From: Semisulcospira habei
Taxonomy: Eukaryota; Mollusca; Gastropoda; Semisulcospiridae
DNA: 64,000 bases
Assembly: GCA_036245525.1 (NCBI GenBank)
Contig: BTPG01000003.1
Coordinates: forward strand, 188,699,535-188,763,534
Direction of reading: 5' to 3'
Position numbers and translations under genes: made by a program. Below are positions 31,047 to 43,438 of this stretch, one piece after another. Each line of letters begins with the position of its first letter. The first letter of the stretch is position 1. Under the pieces are notes generated by a model. It ran no database searches. It saw only the letters and a program-made list of their open reading frames with translations, and was not told where the DNA came from.

Positions 31047-33139
31047 CAAAACAGTAAGTTTAAAACTGTGTATCATGCTTTTAACACTTTGCCAACTAGT
31101 AATTGCACCATAATATTCACCCTGCCATTAAGTAACTTAGGAAAATTCAAAATTTATAAACACATGGAATGGAAATGGCTTGATTTTTGATAGAGTTATG
31201 CAAGATTGTTTCCTTTATAATATGAATATAATAAAGTTGACAGTGTCAACGCACTGCACATTTGCAGAATTTGTTGTCAGTCGGTTAATTTATTTGTTCA
31301 GTGTTGCTGTGCACATTTTCCATCAAAAAAAAAATTGCACAAAGGCGAACATGTGTGCAAATAACAAAAAATTCAAGACAATGCCAAAATGGTAATTTCA
31401 TCCTCTGATTTTTCAAAATTCTGCATTCTCATTTCACTATGTCCTTTGAGGTCTGATTCAGAAATGACTTCTGCTCAGTTCTTTTTGAAGACTTAAGTTC
31501 AAAATTAATAATTACCATGTGGTAATCAATTAGTGGGCGTCCCAGTAGGCAATAAGGTGCGGATCTGACAGAGGATGAGAATGACTCAGCAGCGCAACAT
31601 GAGCTGCCCTGGTGCGCGCCAACAGTTGTCAGGGCAGAGGTCAACCGATGACAAACAGGCAGATAGTGTGTTATGATACATTTCTGTTTTGCTTTTGGTC
31701 ATGTGTCCACAACTTAGGAGTCAGACAGAAGTAGTCTTGGCTGGCCAGAGACATATTCTCATGGATCCCTGTGAGCGTAGGGTCTCATGTGAATGTGTCA
31801 CGTGTAAATGGTATAAAGTTACAGTAGTACAGCAATGAATTTGACTGATAGGCGGGAGGTTTGAATTTTGAAATGGGTTACTTTCTCAAGTGCTGTGATT
31901 GGACTGTTTTACTTCACTTTCTTTTGTTTGGAGAGTCCCTGAGCTGAAACGTCTCGGCATTTGATGCTTTGATGTGACCTCTATCTGTACCTATATTATT
32001 GATGAAATATCTAAGTGTGAGCTGGGTTTTGTACACAGCACATGCAGCTCACACAAATGGCCGGCACTTTCAGAATAAGACACTCCTATTTTGATATAGA
32101 CCTAAACCTATCCTTTTAAATAATACCATCACATGTTTTATATTCAAAACCTGTCTTGCAAGAAACTTCCTTCATGAATCATGTCCATCCACCATACTGC
32201 CGCAAACCTACAGTGATTGAAAGTTTTGACTGAAAAGTTGTTCATAGAAGTGGCCCATCTTAGAAACATTATTTGAACATGATGTGAACAAGAAGCCTAT
32301 TCATTTTTGCATTCAGCATGCGTGTTCTTTCCGTTATGGCGTAAGCACTAAAAGTAGTCGAGGCCCAAGCACATACTGTACTTGAAGCGTCATTTGTGTG
32401 ACAGCTGCGGTTTCCGTCACTGATAGTACATTAGTAGGCATAGAGTTAATGAGCAGATACGTTGATTGGTCTGAGAAACAAAATGCGGACATTCAGATTA
32501 CACTGGTCCCTAAAGATACGTTCCTTCCTGTTACTTTATAAGCATTTTCCCTAGCATACATACATATGACTAAGTGCCAAAAGGTGAGCAAAGAGTGAGT
32601 GACCTCTTTTGCGGGAAACTAAAATCTGTTAAAAAAGACATGTGTTGACTTTAACAAGTGGAGTGTGTGTGTAAATGATTGAAGATATACTGGCAATAAT
32701 TTATGCACCTAACGTAAAGCCGTTTGGTGAGTATACTGTAAAACGCCAGAATTCACCAATGAAAATCGGCCCGGGAAAGCGGACAACGATTTGCCGTCGG
32801 TCTTTTTTGATCTCGCGTGTTGAAGCAACAATAACAAACCTGGTGCTAACCATGCCCATATGTTCAGGGAAGATTGATCTTATAATCCGTGTATTTCCAA
32901 GATTTGAAGGTAAGCCATGCTTTTGTTTATTGCTCTTAAAAGTAGCCTCTGTCGGACGTCACGTTTGTCGCCACAGAAGCATCTTAATTTCTGCGAACTT
33001 GTGCTAGCGAAAGGCACGCTGACCCAAACCGGAAATGGCGTCATTGCGTTGTTTTGCTTTCGTTGAATATTTGATATGCTTCAAATTTACTTTTCCGTCA
33101 CCGCTTTCTAAGCTGGCAAAAAAAAATGTGAGCGGCCAG
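31047..33139. other. Intron 4, left part, nothing recognised
   Basis: Non-coding AT-rich sequence. Short ORFs show no family features. Confidence 0.4.
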
Positions 33140-34115
33140 TTTTTGTCGCAAGATCTGACGTTCAACTATTTGACAAGTTTAACGAAGTTGTTTTGGTTTT
33201 TTTGGTCTACGACAGTCCGGTTATGATAGATGCATTATGGGCCACATTCCAGCGTGGTTGTTTTGAATGTCCGGTCTGTCAATGGAGAGCTACAACTCGT
33301 GACGTTTTGTCGCAACTGTTTTCATAAATCGTGACGTTCGATCACTTCTGACGTTCGATTGTAATTATTGACAATATAATGAGCCAAATGTTTATTTTAT
33401 AAATATTGTAAGTGACCATTTTCAAGAGTTTGAATCGCCCGAGACTCCAGTACTGATTTGAGGCAGTAGGTTAGAGAATGAAGATGATTTCTTGTGATAA
33501 CAAGTTTTATTGCGACAACCGCTGCTGTAGCAACTCTGATGTTCGATCGATGAAAGTTGGTAAATGAGTTATTTGGATGAACACGGTCACCGATGTATTT
33601 TTTGTCGTTTGATGGACACGTGCAGTTGTTGTGACGCAAACGTAAGATAATGAGATCAAGGAACAGGTGAATTTCATAATATAATAATGCAATGATAAAA
33701 AATTTATCGGGCGTCAGGCTTGTGCCAACATTTGTTGCTGCGATTCTGACGTTCAACACATGGATTGTAGAACTTTTGGGGGAGAAGGCACTGTTAAAAT
33801 GAGCCATTTTGGACAACCAGTTGCATAGCTATTAGGACCTTCTGAATCTGAGGGTCAGAGTTAAAATAATGCACTCAGCCTGTACACAGATGAAATTTAT
33901 TTGAATATTTTTTTTTTATTTTTACAGGCGCAGACTGTTTAGCACATCATGTTTTATTATGTAAATTACATCAGAAAGCTGTATGCAGTTTGTTCTTCAT
34001 ATCTGTTTTGTTTGTTAAATATTGTGCTTGAAACTGGGGGAAAGGCTTTGTGTTTGTGGCTTCTGATAACTATCCTGGGGATATCTGCTGCAATCCTGAT
34101 GTTCGACATAAGTTA
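33140..34115. repeat. Diverged tandem repeat with a CTGAYGTTCRA motif
   Basis: The motif (GC..C)TGACGTTCRA recurs at about 33158, 33336, 33351, 33537, 33748 and 34098, mostly 185-210 bp apart and often preceded by TGCTGCRA or GTCGCAA. Other sequence between the motifs is poorly conserved. An old tandem array is the simplest reading. Confidence 0.45.
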
Positions 34116-34250
34116 TAAATTCTGGCCCCGACTGCCAATAAATATATTTGGGCAGCAAAGATGACTCTCATTGTGCACTTCTGTGTGCATGTATTCCTGT
34201 GAGTGTGAGTGGTATATATAACACAACAAAGTGTGTTTTTCTTGCTTGTA

Positions 34251-34465
34251 CTTACTTACTTACGCCTGTCACCCCTACCCGGGTATAGGCCGTCGACGAG
34301 AGACCTCCAGCAACTCCTGTCCTGTGCTTCTCCTTCGATTCTACTCCAGGTGGTTCCCAGTCTCTTGATGTCTGCTTGGAGGTCTCGACGCCAGGAGTTT
34401 CTCGGCCTACCTCTTTTCCTCTTTCCCTGGGGGTTCCATGACAATGCCTGCCTAGTGATACTGGA
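34251..34465 (-). mobile_element. Truncated GTAA-tailed non-LTR copy 1
   Basis: 215 bp of the 3' end of the family seen at 37929-44030. It is flanked by TTTCTTGCTTGTA at 34238-34250 and 34466-34478, a perfect 13 bp target duplication. On the minus strand the tail is (GTAA)n. Confidence 0.92.
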
Positions 34466-35175
34466 TTTCTTGCTTGTAGGATATATAAAAAATTGAATAT
34501 GGTCGGATGTCAGGTATTGCAACACAAATCATGTTCAGGGATTAGAACATTCTAAGCCAAAGAGCAGTAATTGTTTGGATAGGTCAATTGTGACCACTAC
34601 TTATTATTTTAACTGTTTGGAAACAGATTTGTGTTTTTTATCCCACCAAGTTAGAGGCACTATGTCGCAATACCTGATGTCCGACATATCCAGACTTAAA
34701 ATTTTTAATGGCCATTTTCTCAAAAACCATTTCAGATATTATCTTTTTCTTTTACAAACACATTACCAATACAGTGTACATCACCCAAATACATTTTCTG
34801 GCACTTTATGTCAAACTTTGATTTTCAACCCAGTTGTCCTCTTTGTAAGAGCACCTTTTGGCACTTAGTCATATAGGTAGAAAGCTGTTATCAGCTTACA
34901 ACTTGGAGGCACACCGTCTGACAGTTGACTGTAGCATGTTGGCAGCATGAAGCTTACACGCTGACAGCCAGACACTGACTGTCGCTCTTGGTCTGCTTGT
35001 GATTTTATACTCCTTTTTGCAGGTTTAACCCCTTTGGGCATGCAATCACTGGGGCGATTTGCAGGACCAGTGGCTGCATGCCTAAAGAGGCTCCCTGTTA
35101 TGAGTCATTTACTACTGGTTCTTATATTATAATATTCTGTAGTGTTACTGCTACTGTACACTTTGCATGTTTCAG

Positions 35176-35319
35176 TGTCAGCACTTCGGTGTAGAGGAAA
35201 GTGTGAAACTGATAAACAGTCTACAGAACAACGAAGAGGCTAGGGAGCTGTGTACAATACTGGCACAGACATTCCTTGTGCAGAACTGGATTAAGCCATC
35301 CAGCGACGACAGCAAAAAG
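35176..35319 (+). CDS. ZNF292: ZNF292/RLF/ZNF654-like protein, exon 5
   Basis: 144 bp (48 codons, phase 0 at both ends) between acceptor ATGTTTCAG and donor AAG|GTGCAG. The peptide CQHFGVEESVKLINSLQNNE, then ARELCTILAQTFLVQNW, matches the family helix pair with a conserved Cys-Asp/His start and a LCTxxLxxQ motif. The reading continues past the donor into intron sequence in the simple ORF; that extension is not coding. The next exon is 20 kb downstream. Confidence 0.85.
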
Positions 35320-35441
35320 GTGCAGTTTCAACTAGTTTGTACGAAGATAGATAAGAGATTCAAAAGTACTTACTTATTAAAGCAAGCTGCTGCAGACAAT
35401 AAAGGGTTATCAGTTCACAATATCTCTTTTATAAATGCTCG

Positions 35442-36150
35442 TATAGTGGAGTCCGCTTAACACAAATTTCTGGGGACACGGAAAATCACTTCATGTTAAA
35501 CGTATTTCGTGTTAACCAATATGGCCTCATAATTGATCACGGCCCTCAAGGAGAAAGTGTGTAAGAGATGTGTGCATGAATAAATTTGACGTTAAAAGTG
35601 CACATTATCGTACTTTAAATGCATACCTTCAGCTTGCTAGGAAAATACAAGGAAACGTGTACAGCTCGCGTATTTAATGTAAAATCCATAGTAAAGTACA
35701 ATCCATCAAGTAAAAGCAACACAGGCTGAAGTACAATCCTGCATCAATAAAAGGGTTATGTTGGTACACGAATGATGCAACATGAATACAGTTCAGAAAC
35801 GCTAGCCAATGAGAAGACTGATTACAACAGCCGAAGGCTATTTAGCCAATCACAGACTAGAGTTTGCTCTGATCTGTGTCGTGTACTACAGTGCAAGAGT
35901 AACACATGAATTGGTTTTCATTGTTTGAGAATGGAATAGGTGTTCGTGTTAAACAGGTGAATAATAGTGAAATTGCCCTGGTTGGGAACCGAAACCAGCT
36001 TCGTATAAAGCGAAATTTCGTGTTAAGCATTTCGTGTTATCAGTGAAATTTTAATACAGAATAAGAAGGCCGCCGGCTGGGAATGCAAAAACGATTCGTG
36101 TAAACGAAAATTCGTGTAAAGCGTGTTCGTGTTAACTGGACTCCACTGTA
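35442..36150. mobile_element. Mariner/Tigger-like MITE
   Basis: The ends are inverted repeats TA(T/C)AGTGGAGTCC..TTAACAC, with TA at each border. The interior repeats TTCGTGTTAA-type motifs. The termini resemble pogo/Tigger elements as I know them. There is no transposase ORF. Confidence 0.7.
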
Positions 36151-36539
36151 CTATGTTTTAAAAATAATGCTGGCAAGGGCCAACTTAGCTGGTAAAGTTT
36201 GAATGTCATAAAATAGACTTTTGTTCTTTTCCTTTGTACGTAGTAGAATTTCTGATGCGCACAGTTGGCAGTAGAAAGCCCTGATTAAAAAAGTAATGAT
36301 AATTGTGCTATAAAACTGAAGCCATTGGTCCAATTTACTTGATATTTTCACGTTTTGTTGTAGGATTCAAAGGCAGTATGGTACCTTAATTACCCTAAAT
36401 ATTCGACGGCATTTTACATGCAAATTTTCCAATTTTCAGCTCTGGTTGAATATGTAGGCGTTTTTAAAAAGTTGATTGCCTGCGGAGGTGGCATGGTCAA
36501 AATTTTGAGGCACTAATTTTACCTTGCACAGGCACGCCG

Positions 36540-37300
36540 ATCGACCCGTTCGTGTTTGTTTCCTCAAAACCTTTACTGATGGCATTACTAACAGGAAGAT
36601 ACGCTAGCTAACCGGATTTCAGCCCAAGTCTGTTGTGTGAATAAGCACAACCAGGGAGGCGACTCCAGGGAGCCTGTTTATCAAACGCAGCCCCGCGTGG
36701 CCTCGCCTCCCTTCCCATCAGGCCCTATGGGCTGACCCACCAGTTTGACGCTTAGCTGCCTTCCGGTCGGTTGCACCGGTTTGCAGTGTGTGATTTTTGT
36801 GCGTTGTGCGCTGATTCTCTTCACCTGTTTCAGATTCTTCAACAGACTGGTTTGTGGGTGGTGGCCTTGCCTGAAGGATTACCTTCTTTTTTTCTCTTCC
36901 GATCTCTCTCTCTTCCCGCAGAGACTTCAATGAGGTAAGGTCTCGTTTGGCGTCCGAGTTGTCGGCCATGGTGGATAGTCTCCAGCCTCGTGGTGGTGTT
37001 CTTCCTCGCGCCACCGCATGGCGAGGGGAACTTGCCACGTGGGGTATTGTGCTGTTTTCCTTACCATCAGTCCTAGTTAGGATTAATAATACATAGGACA
37101 CATGAATGCCACAGCTCGGGAAATGTACAAAATTCATGCGGGCATTTTTCGCGCCACCATGCGCCGAGGGACGCTCGCAGCACGGTGGTTGCGCCATCAT
37201 CCTTACCACGGTGGTGCAGAACCACACTTTTAGTTAGGAGTGGCCGGGGGCCACTGAGTGCAAGATAAGCCATCTGCAGCAACGCCGGGCGTGGGGGCAA
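36540..37300 (+). mobile_element. 5' fragment of the DIRS-like family
   Basis: The segment around CTGATGGCATTACTAACAGG (36575) matches 56835 upstream of the DIRS-like element at 57-61.6 kb (CCGATGGTATTACTTATAGG). The segment GAATGCCACAGCTCGGGA (37104) matches 46035 upstream of the 46 kb element. It is probably the untranslated leader and left terminal region of one more copy. Confidence 0.55.
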
Positions 37301-37869
37301 TTGGTCGTTAGTACGCGCCTCTTCAGGCAGAGTGACAGAGCTGTTTAGGGTCCTAGAAAGGAGTGCTCTTTCATTACCCTACGCTATGTGTATGTGCCGA
37401 CAGCCGCATACCGGCGCTCGGCAGCGGAAACGCTGAAAAGTGTTAGTAACTGAACATTCACAAAAAAAAAATGTTCCGCAAGAATATCATTATAACATGA
37501 GTGCAGGTTTGTAGCTGATAAAATTTGCTTTCTTTTCATACTAAACATGCCCATGCTGCTTACTACCAGCACACCTGCAAGATCAGTTACATTTCATATT
37601 TGCAATATAATGAACATGCACTGACACAAAAAAAGCACTAATTTTCAAGCTCAATCTGTTGTGCATCTAAGTTTTCTGTGGGATGAAAATTTGATGTATC
37701 TACGCAGCATTCTAGCCTCTACTGTTATCACTTACTTAAATTCTTGTTTCTTTCCTGCTAGAGCAACACTAGCGTCAGAAAGCACTCCACTGCTTAGGTC
37801 CATCAAGACGATCAACACAAACATGCTGATCCCAGTAGTGTTTATGCAGTACACTTGGGTTTACACAGT

Positions 37870-37927
37870 AAATTCATAACCACTAACACAACAGGTCTTA
37901 AGCACATCACACTGGTTCCTTTATATT
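37870..37927. repeat. Minisatellite unit, left of the nested non-LTR pair
   Basis: An approximately 57 bp unit (CACTAACACAACAGGTCTTA ... TCACACTGG..CCTTTATATT). It continues with two more units at 44031-44160; the array was split by copy 2. Confidence 0.75.
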
Positions 37928-37933
37928 ACTTAC

Positions 37934-40414
37934 TTACTTACGCCTGTCACCCCTACCCGGGTATAGGCCGTCGACGAGAGACCTCCAGCAACTCCTGTCC
38001 TGTGCTTCTCCTTCGATTCTACTCCAGGTGGTTCCCAGTCTCTTGATGTCTGCTTGGAGGTCTCGACGCCAGGAGTTTCTCGGCCTACCTCTTTTCCTCT
38101 TTCCCTGGGGGTTCCATGACAATGCCTGCCTAGTGATACTGGAAGCTGGTTTTCTCAGACTGTGACTGATCCATCCCCATCTTCTTCGCCCAATTTCATT
38201 CTCTGCTGTTATCTGCTCTGTTCTCTCCCAGAGTCTGATGTTGCTGATCTTCTCTGGCCAGTGGATTTTCAAAATTCTTCTAAGGCAACTGTTCATGAAG
38301 GTCTGTACTCTGTTGACTGTGGTTTTTGTCAATCTCCAAGTCTCTGCTCCATATAGGAGAACTGCTTTTACATTGGAGTTGAAAATTCGGACTTTGGTGT
38401 GTTGTGACAGCTCTCTGGAACTCCACACTTTTTTCAACTGGAGAAAGGCTGCTCTGGCTTTACCGATTCGTGCTCTGACATCTGCATCAGTGCCGCCTTT
38501 TTTGTCTATGATGCTCCCGAGATAAGTGAAGGACTCCACCTCCTCCAACGGGGTGCCAGCAAGCAAGACTGGTTCTTCTCTGGTTGCGTTCAGCCTCATT
38601 GTCTTTGTTTTCTGTTTGTGAATGGTGAGGCCCACTTGGGACGAGATGTCAGCAAGCCTCGTGGTCTTGTCCTGCATTTGTTGATGAGTGTGGGACAGTA
38701 ATGCCAAGTCGTCTGCAAAATCGAGGTCGTCGAGCTGTGTCCACAGTGTCCAATGTATTCCACTTTGTCTGTGCTCTGTGGTCATCTTCATGACCCAGTC
38801 TATGGCCAGTAGGAAGAGGAACGGAGACAGCAGACACCCCTGCCTGACACCAGTTCTGACCTGGAGCTCCCTGGTGAACTGCCCTTCATGGATCACGCGA
38901 CATGTCATGCCATCGTAGCTGCTCTTGATCAGGCGGACGAGCTTTGTGGGTACACCGTAGTGTCGTAGGAGTTTCCACAGAGTCTCTCGGTCCACACTGT
39001 CAAATGCTTTCTCGTAATCCACAAAGTTAACGTACAGCGGGGAGCTCCACTCCAGAGACTGTTCCACGATGATGCGGAGAGTGGCGATCTGGTCTGTACA
39101 TGATCGGTTCTTCCTGAATCCTGCTTGCTGGTCTCTCAGCTGGGGGTCAACGGAGCTCTTCATTCTCTCCAGGATGATCCTGTTGAAGACCTTTCCTGAT
39201 ACTGACAGCAAGGTGATTCCTCTGTAGTTGGAACACTTGCTGAGGTCGCCTTCCTTGGGAAGCTTGATTAGGTACCCCTCCTTCCAGTCAGCCGGCATCA
39301 CCTCCTCTTCCCAGATCTTTCCAAACAGTGGGTACAGCACTGTTGTCTCTAGGTCTGCTTTCAGAGACTCCGCAGGGATGCCATCTGGGCCTGCTGCTTT
39401 GCCGTTCTTCAAAAATGCCACTGCTCTTCTGATCTCTTCCCGGCTGGGTCTGTCACAGCTGATGGGTAGGTCGGTCTCTGCTGGCTGGATGTCTGGGGGG
39501 TTGGGTGGGCTAGGTCTGTTCAGTAACTCTTCAAAATACTCGACCCATCTGTCGAGTTGGTCTGCTCTGTCTGCAATAGGCTTGCCTTCTTTGTCTTTTA
39601 CTGGTCTTTCTGTATGGCCATACTTGCCTGACAATCTTCTGGTAATGTCGTAGAGCTGTTTCATGTTGCCGCTGCCTGCTGCCTTTTCTGCCTCTGCTGC
39701 CAGGCTGTATGTGTAGGCCCTCTTGTCTGCCCTGATACTCCTCTTCACCTCGCGGTTGGCTTCCGAGTATTCCCCCTGTGCCCTTACTTTGGCTGCTCTC
39801 GTGCGACTGTTGTTGACAACTGCTTTCTTCTGTTTCCTCACTTCTATCTTCTTCAAGGTCTCTGCCGACAGCCAGTCCTTGTGATGGTGTTTCCTGAACC
39901 CTACAGTGTCTTTGCAGGTTGAGTTCAGCGCTTCTCTAACTGCCTTCCACTGCTGCTCTGTGGTGACCGCCTCCTCTTCATTTACTAGCTTCTGTATCGC
40001 TTGAAACCGGTTGGACAGCACCAGTTTGAACTCTTCTCTAACTCCAGTTTCTCTCAGGAGGCCTACATTATAGCGCTGTCTTCTTGTTGTCTCTGTGCGG
40101 CTTTTCTTTAGCTTGAGCTTCATTCTTAAGGTAAGCAGATGGTGGTCGAAGGCGACATCTGCTCCCCTCCTCACTCGAACATCTTGAAGGGATCTTCTAA
40201 ATTTCTTGCTAATGCAGATATGGTCTATTTGGTTCTCTGTTGTATGGTCAGGTGAGACCCAAGTTGCTTTGTGTATTCTTCTGTGTGGGAAGATGCTGCC
40301 TCCAATGACAAGTTGGTTTAGAGCACAAAAGTCTACAAACCTCTCCCCGTTCTCACTCATCTCCCCTAGTCCCTGTCTCCCCATCACCTCTTCGTATCCG
40401 GTGTTGTCCTCCCC
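37934..40414 (-). pseudogene. Endonuclease C-terminus and reverse transcriptase, copy 2
   Basis: A long open frame (817 codons as read from 40387) covers the rest of the endonuclease (QIDHICISKKF, with DHHLL carrying the catalytic His), then the linker and the RT: KAAGPDGIPAESLK, NYRGITLLSVSGKVF, FVDYEKAFDSVD with catalytic Asp, VRQGCLLSPFLFLLAIDWVM, and FADDLALLSH with the Asp pair. The thumb has GAETWRLTKTTVNR and the C-terminus a RKRGRPRNSW segment. There is no RNase H. The stop codon TAA is the first full copy of the GTAA tail. The frame is broken only by the insertion of copy 3 and by a nonsense codon upstream in the 5' part. Confidence 0.88.
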
Positions 40415-40422
40415 TTACTTAC

Positions 40423-41916
40423 TTACTTACGCCTGTCACCCCTACCCGGGTATAGGCCGTCGACGAGAGACCTCCAGCAACTCCTGTCCTGTGCTTCTCC
40501 TTCGATTCTACTCCAGGTGGTTCCCAGTCTCTTGATGTCTGCTTGGAGGTCTCGACGCCAGGAGTTTCTCGGCCTACCTCTTTTCCTCTTTCCCTGGGGG
40601 TTCCATGACAATGCCTGCCTAGTGATACTGGAAGCTGGCTTTCTCAGACTGTGACCGATCCATCCCCATCTTCGTCGCCCAATTTCATTCTCTGCTGTTA
40701 TCTGCTCTGTTCTCTCCCAGAGTCTGACGTTGCTGATCTTCTCTGGCCAGTGGATTTTCAAAATTCTTCTAAGGCAACTGTTCATGAAGGTCTGTACTCT
40801 GTTGACTGTGGTTTTTGTCAATCTCCATGTCTCTGCTCCATATAGGAGAACTGCTTTTACATTGGAGTTGAAAATCCGGACTTTGGTGTGTTGTGACAGC
40901 TCTCTGGAACTCCACACTTTTTTCAACTGGAGAAAGGCTGCTCTGGCTTTACCGATTCGTGCTCTGACATCTGCATCAGTGCCGCCTTTTTTGTCTATGA
41001 TGCTCCCGAGATAGGTGAAGGACTCCACCTCCTCCAACGGGGTGCCAGCAAGCAAGACTGGTTCTTCCCTGGTTGCGTTCAGCCTCATTGTCTTTGTTTT
41101 CTGTTTGTGGATGGTGAGGCCCACTTGGGACGAGATGTCAGCAAGCCTCGTGGTCTTGTCCTGCATTTGTTGATGAGTGTGGGACAGTAATGCCAAGTCG
41201 TCTGCAAAATCGAGGTCGTCAAGCTGTGTCCACAGTGTCCACTGTATTCCACTTCGTCTGTGCTCTGTGGTCATCTTCATGACCCAGTCTATGGCCAGTA
41301 GGAAGAGGAACGGAGACAGCAGACACCCCTGCCTGACACCAGTTCTGACCTGGAGCTCTCTGGTAAACTGCCCTTCGTGGATCACGCGACATGTCATGCC
41401 ATCATAGCTGCTCTTGATCAGGCGGACGAGCTTTGTGGGTACACCGTAGTGTCGTAGGAGTTTCCACAGAGTCTCTCGGTCCACGCTGTCAAATGCTTTC
41501 TCATAATCCACAAAGTTGACGTACAGCGGGGAGCTCCACTCCAGAGACTGTTCCACGATGATGCGGAGAGTGGCGATCTGGTCTGTACATGATCGGTTCT
41601 TCCTGAATCCTGCTTGCTGGTCTCTCAGCTGGGGGTCAACGGAGCTCTTCATTCTCTCTAGGATGATCCTGTTGAAGACCTTTCCTGGTACTGACAGCAA
41701 GGTGATTCCTCTGTAGTTGGAACACTTGCTGAGGTCGCCTTTCTTGGGAAGCTTGATTAGGTACCCCTCCTTCCAGTCAGCTGGCATCACCTCCTCTTCC
41801 CAGATCTTTCCAAACAGTGGGTACAGCATCTCAACTGTTGTCTCTAGGTCTGCTTTCAGAGACTCCGCTGGGATGCCATCTGGCCCTGCTGCTTTGCCAT
41901 TCTTCAAAAATGCCAC
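40423..41916 (-). pseudogene. Reverse transcriptase, copy 3
   Basis: 497 codons without a stop contain all RT motifs seen in copy 2: FVDYEKAFDSVD, VRQGCLLSPFLF, and FADDLALLSH. Two extra codons (VEM for V) near the LETTVEMLYP segment distinguish it from copy 2. It ends in DRRK followed by TAA formed by the GTAA tail. The catalytic residues are intact, so the domain itself could fold, but upstream frameshifts disconnect it from the endonuclease. Confidence 0.88.
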
Positions 41917-42671
41917 TGCTTTTCTGATCTCTTCCCGGCTGGGTCTGTCACAGCTGATGGGTAGGTCGGTCTCTGCCGGCTGGATGTCGGGGGGGGGTCG
42001 GGTGGGCTAGGTCTGTTCAGTAACTCTTCAAAATACTCGGCCCATCTGTCGAGTTGGTCTGCTCTGTCTGCAATAGGCTTGCCTTCTTTGTCTTTTACTG
42101 GTCTTTCTGTATGGCCATACTTACCCGACAATCTTCTGGTAATGTCGTAGAGCTGTTTCATGTTGCCGCTGCCTGCTGCCTTTTCTGCCTCTGCTGCCAG
42201 GCTGTCTGTGTAGGCCCTCTTGTCTGCCCTGATACTCCTCTTCACCTCGCGGTTGGCTTCCGAGTATTCCCCCTGTGCCCTTACTTTGGCTGCTCTCGTG
42301 CGACTGTTGTTGACAACTGCTTTCTTCTGCTTCCTCGCTTCTATCTTCTTCAAGGTCTGTGCCGACAGCCAGTCCTTGTGGTGGTGTTTCCTGAACCCTA
42401 CAGTGTCTTTGCAGGTTGAGTTCAGCGCCTCTCTAACTGCCTTCCACTGCTGCTCTGTGGTGACCGCCTCCTCTTCATTTACTAGCTCTTGTAGCGCTTG
42501 AAACCGGTTGGACAGCACCAGTTTGAACTCTTCTCTAACTCCAGTTTCTCTCAGGAGGCCTACATTATAGCGCTGTCTTCTTGTTGTCTCTGTGCGGCTT
42601 TTCTTTAGCTTGAGCTTCATTCTTAAGGTAAGCAGATGGTGGTCTGAGGCGACATCTGCTCCCCTCCTCAC
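41904..42671 (-). pseudogene. Endonuclease end and linker, copy 3
   Basis: The frame covers SDHHLLTLRMKLKLKK, where the catalytic His motif is intact, and a charged linker (KKAVVNNSRTRAAKVRAQ) up to the RT border. It is shifted at a G-rich run near 41990 (G8 in place of G6 in copy 2). The sequence otherwise parallels copy 2 closely. Confidence 0.8.
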
Positions 42672-42829
42672 TCGAACATCTTGAAGGGATCTTCTAAATT
42701 TCTTGCTAATGCAGATATGGTCTATTTGGTTCTCTGTTGTATGGTCAGGTGAGACCCAAGTTGCTTTGTGTATTCTTCTGTGTGGGAAGATGCTGCCTCC
42801 AATGACAAGTCGGTTTAGAGCACAAAAGT

Positions 42830-43438
42830 CTACAAACCTCTCCCGTTCTCACTCATCTCCGAGCCTAGTCCCTGTCTCCCCATCACCTCTTCGTATCTGG
42901 TGTTGTCCTCCCCTATTTTGGCATTAAAATCGCCCATGACGATGGTGATGTCTCGCTCCGCACATTTGTCCACGGCACTCTGGAGTCGGTCGTAGAACTC
43001 TTGTTTCTCTTCCTCGTCCCTGTCATTGGTGGGCGCATAACACTGGATGACGTTCAGCTTGAGCTTTTTCTTAGTTCTAAAGGCTGCTGTTATAATTCTT
43101 GGCCCAAGAGGTTCCCAGCCCATCAGCGCTCTCTGTGCCACTGGTGACAGCATGAGTGCTACTCCTTCTGTATGGGGGGCATTCTCCTCTTCATGACCTG
43201 AATACAGAATCATCTCCCCACTTAACAGCCTTTTCTGGCCAGACTGCGTCCATCTGGCTTCACTGATGCCTAGCAGGGAAAGGTTGTACTTTTGCATTTC
43301 CGCTGCTATCTGGGCGGCCTTGCCGCTCTGGTACATGGTCTTGACGTTCCATGTGCCCATGGTTGTATCCCTGGATAGAGAGAGGCGGCTCGGTCCTGTG
43401 GCTTCCGAAGACTTCCGGCTTTCACCACAGGACGTCAT
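42830..43438 (-). pseudogene. AP endonuclease, copy 3
   Basis: Reading starts at 43438 (alternative ATG slightly inside, at MGTWNVKTMYQSG). The domain shows GTWNVKTM, LLGISEARW with the catalytic Glu, NVIQCYAPTND, and VMGDFNAKIGEDN. A small indel near 42842 (GGGG reduced to GGG in the ENGERF codons) and a change near 42865 shift the frame before the C-terminal half, which continues in another frame to 42671. The enzyme nicks target DNA. Confidence 0.82.

Noticed and set aside
33033..33226. Possible first exon starting ACCGGAAATGGCGTC
   Set aside because: Start context looks good but the short frame shows no donor with a matching downstream exon and no recognisable peptide.
33140..34115. CRISPR-like array
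   Set aside because: Motif is short, diverged and irregularly spaced, and the genome is eukaryotic.
36718..37227. 169-codon minus-strand ORF (charged)
   Set aside because: It lies in the leader of the DIRS-like fragment on the opposite strand; no recognisable domain and no second copy supports it.
39228..39653. 141-codon plus-strand ORF
   Set aside because: Antisense shadow of the minus-strand RT of copy 2, duplicated in copy 3 at 41717.
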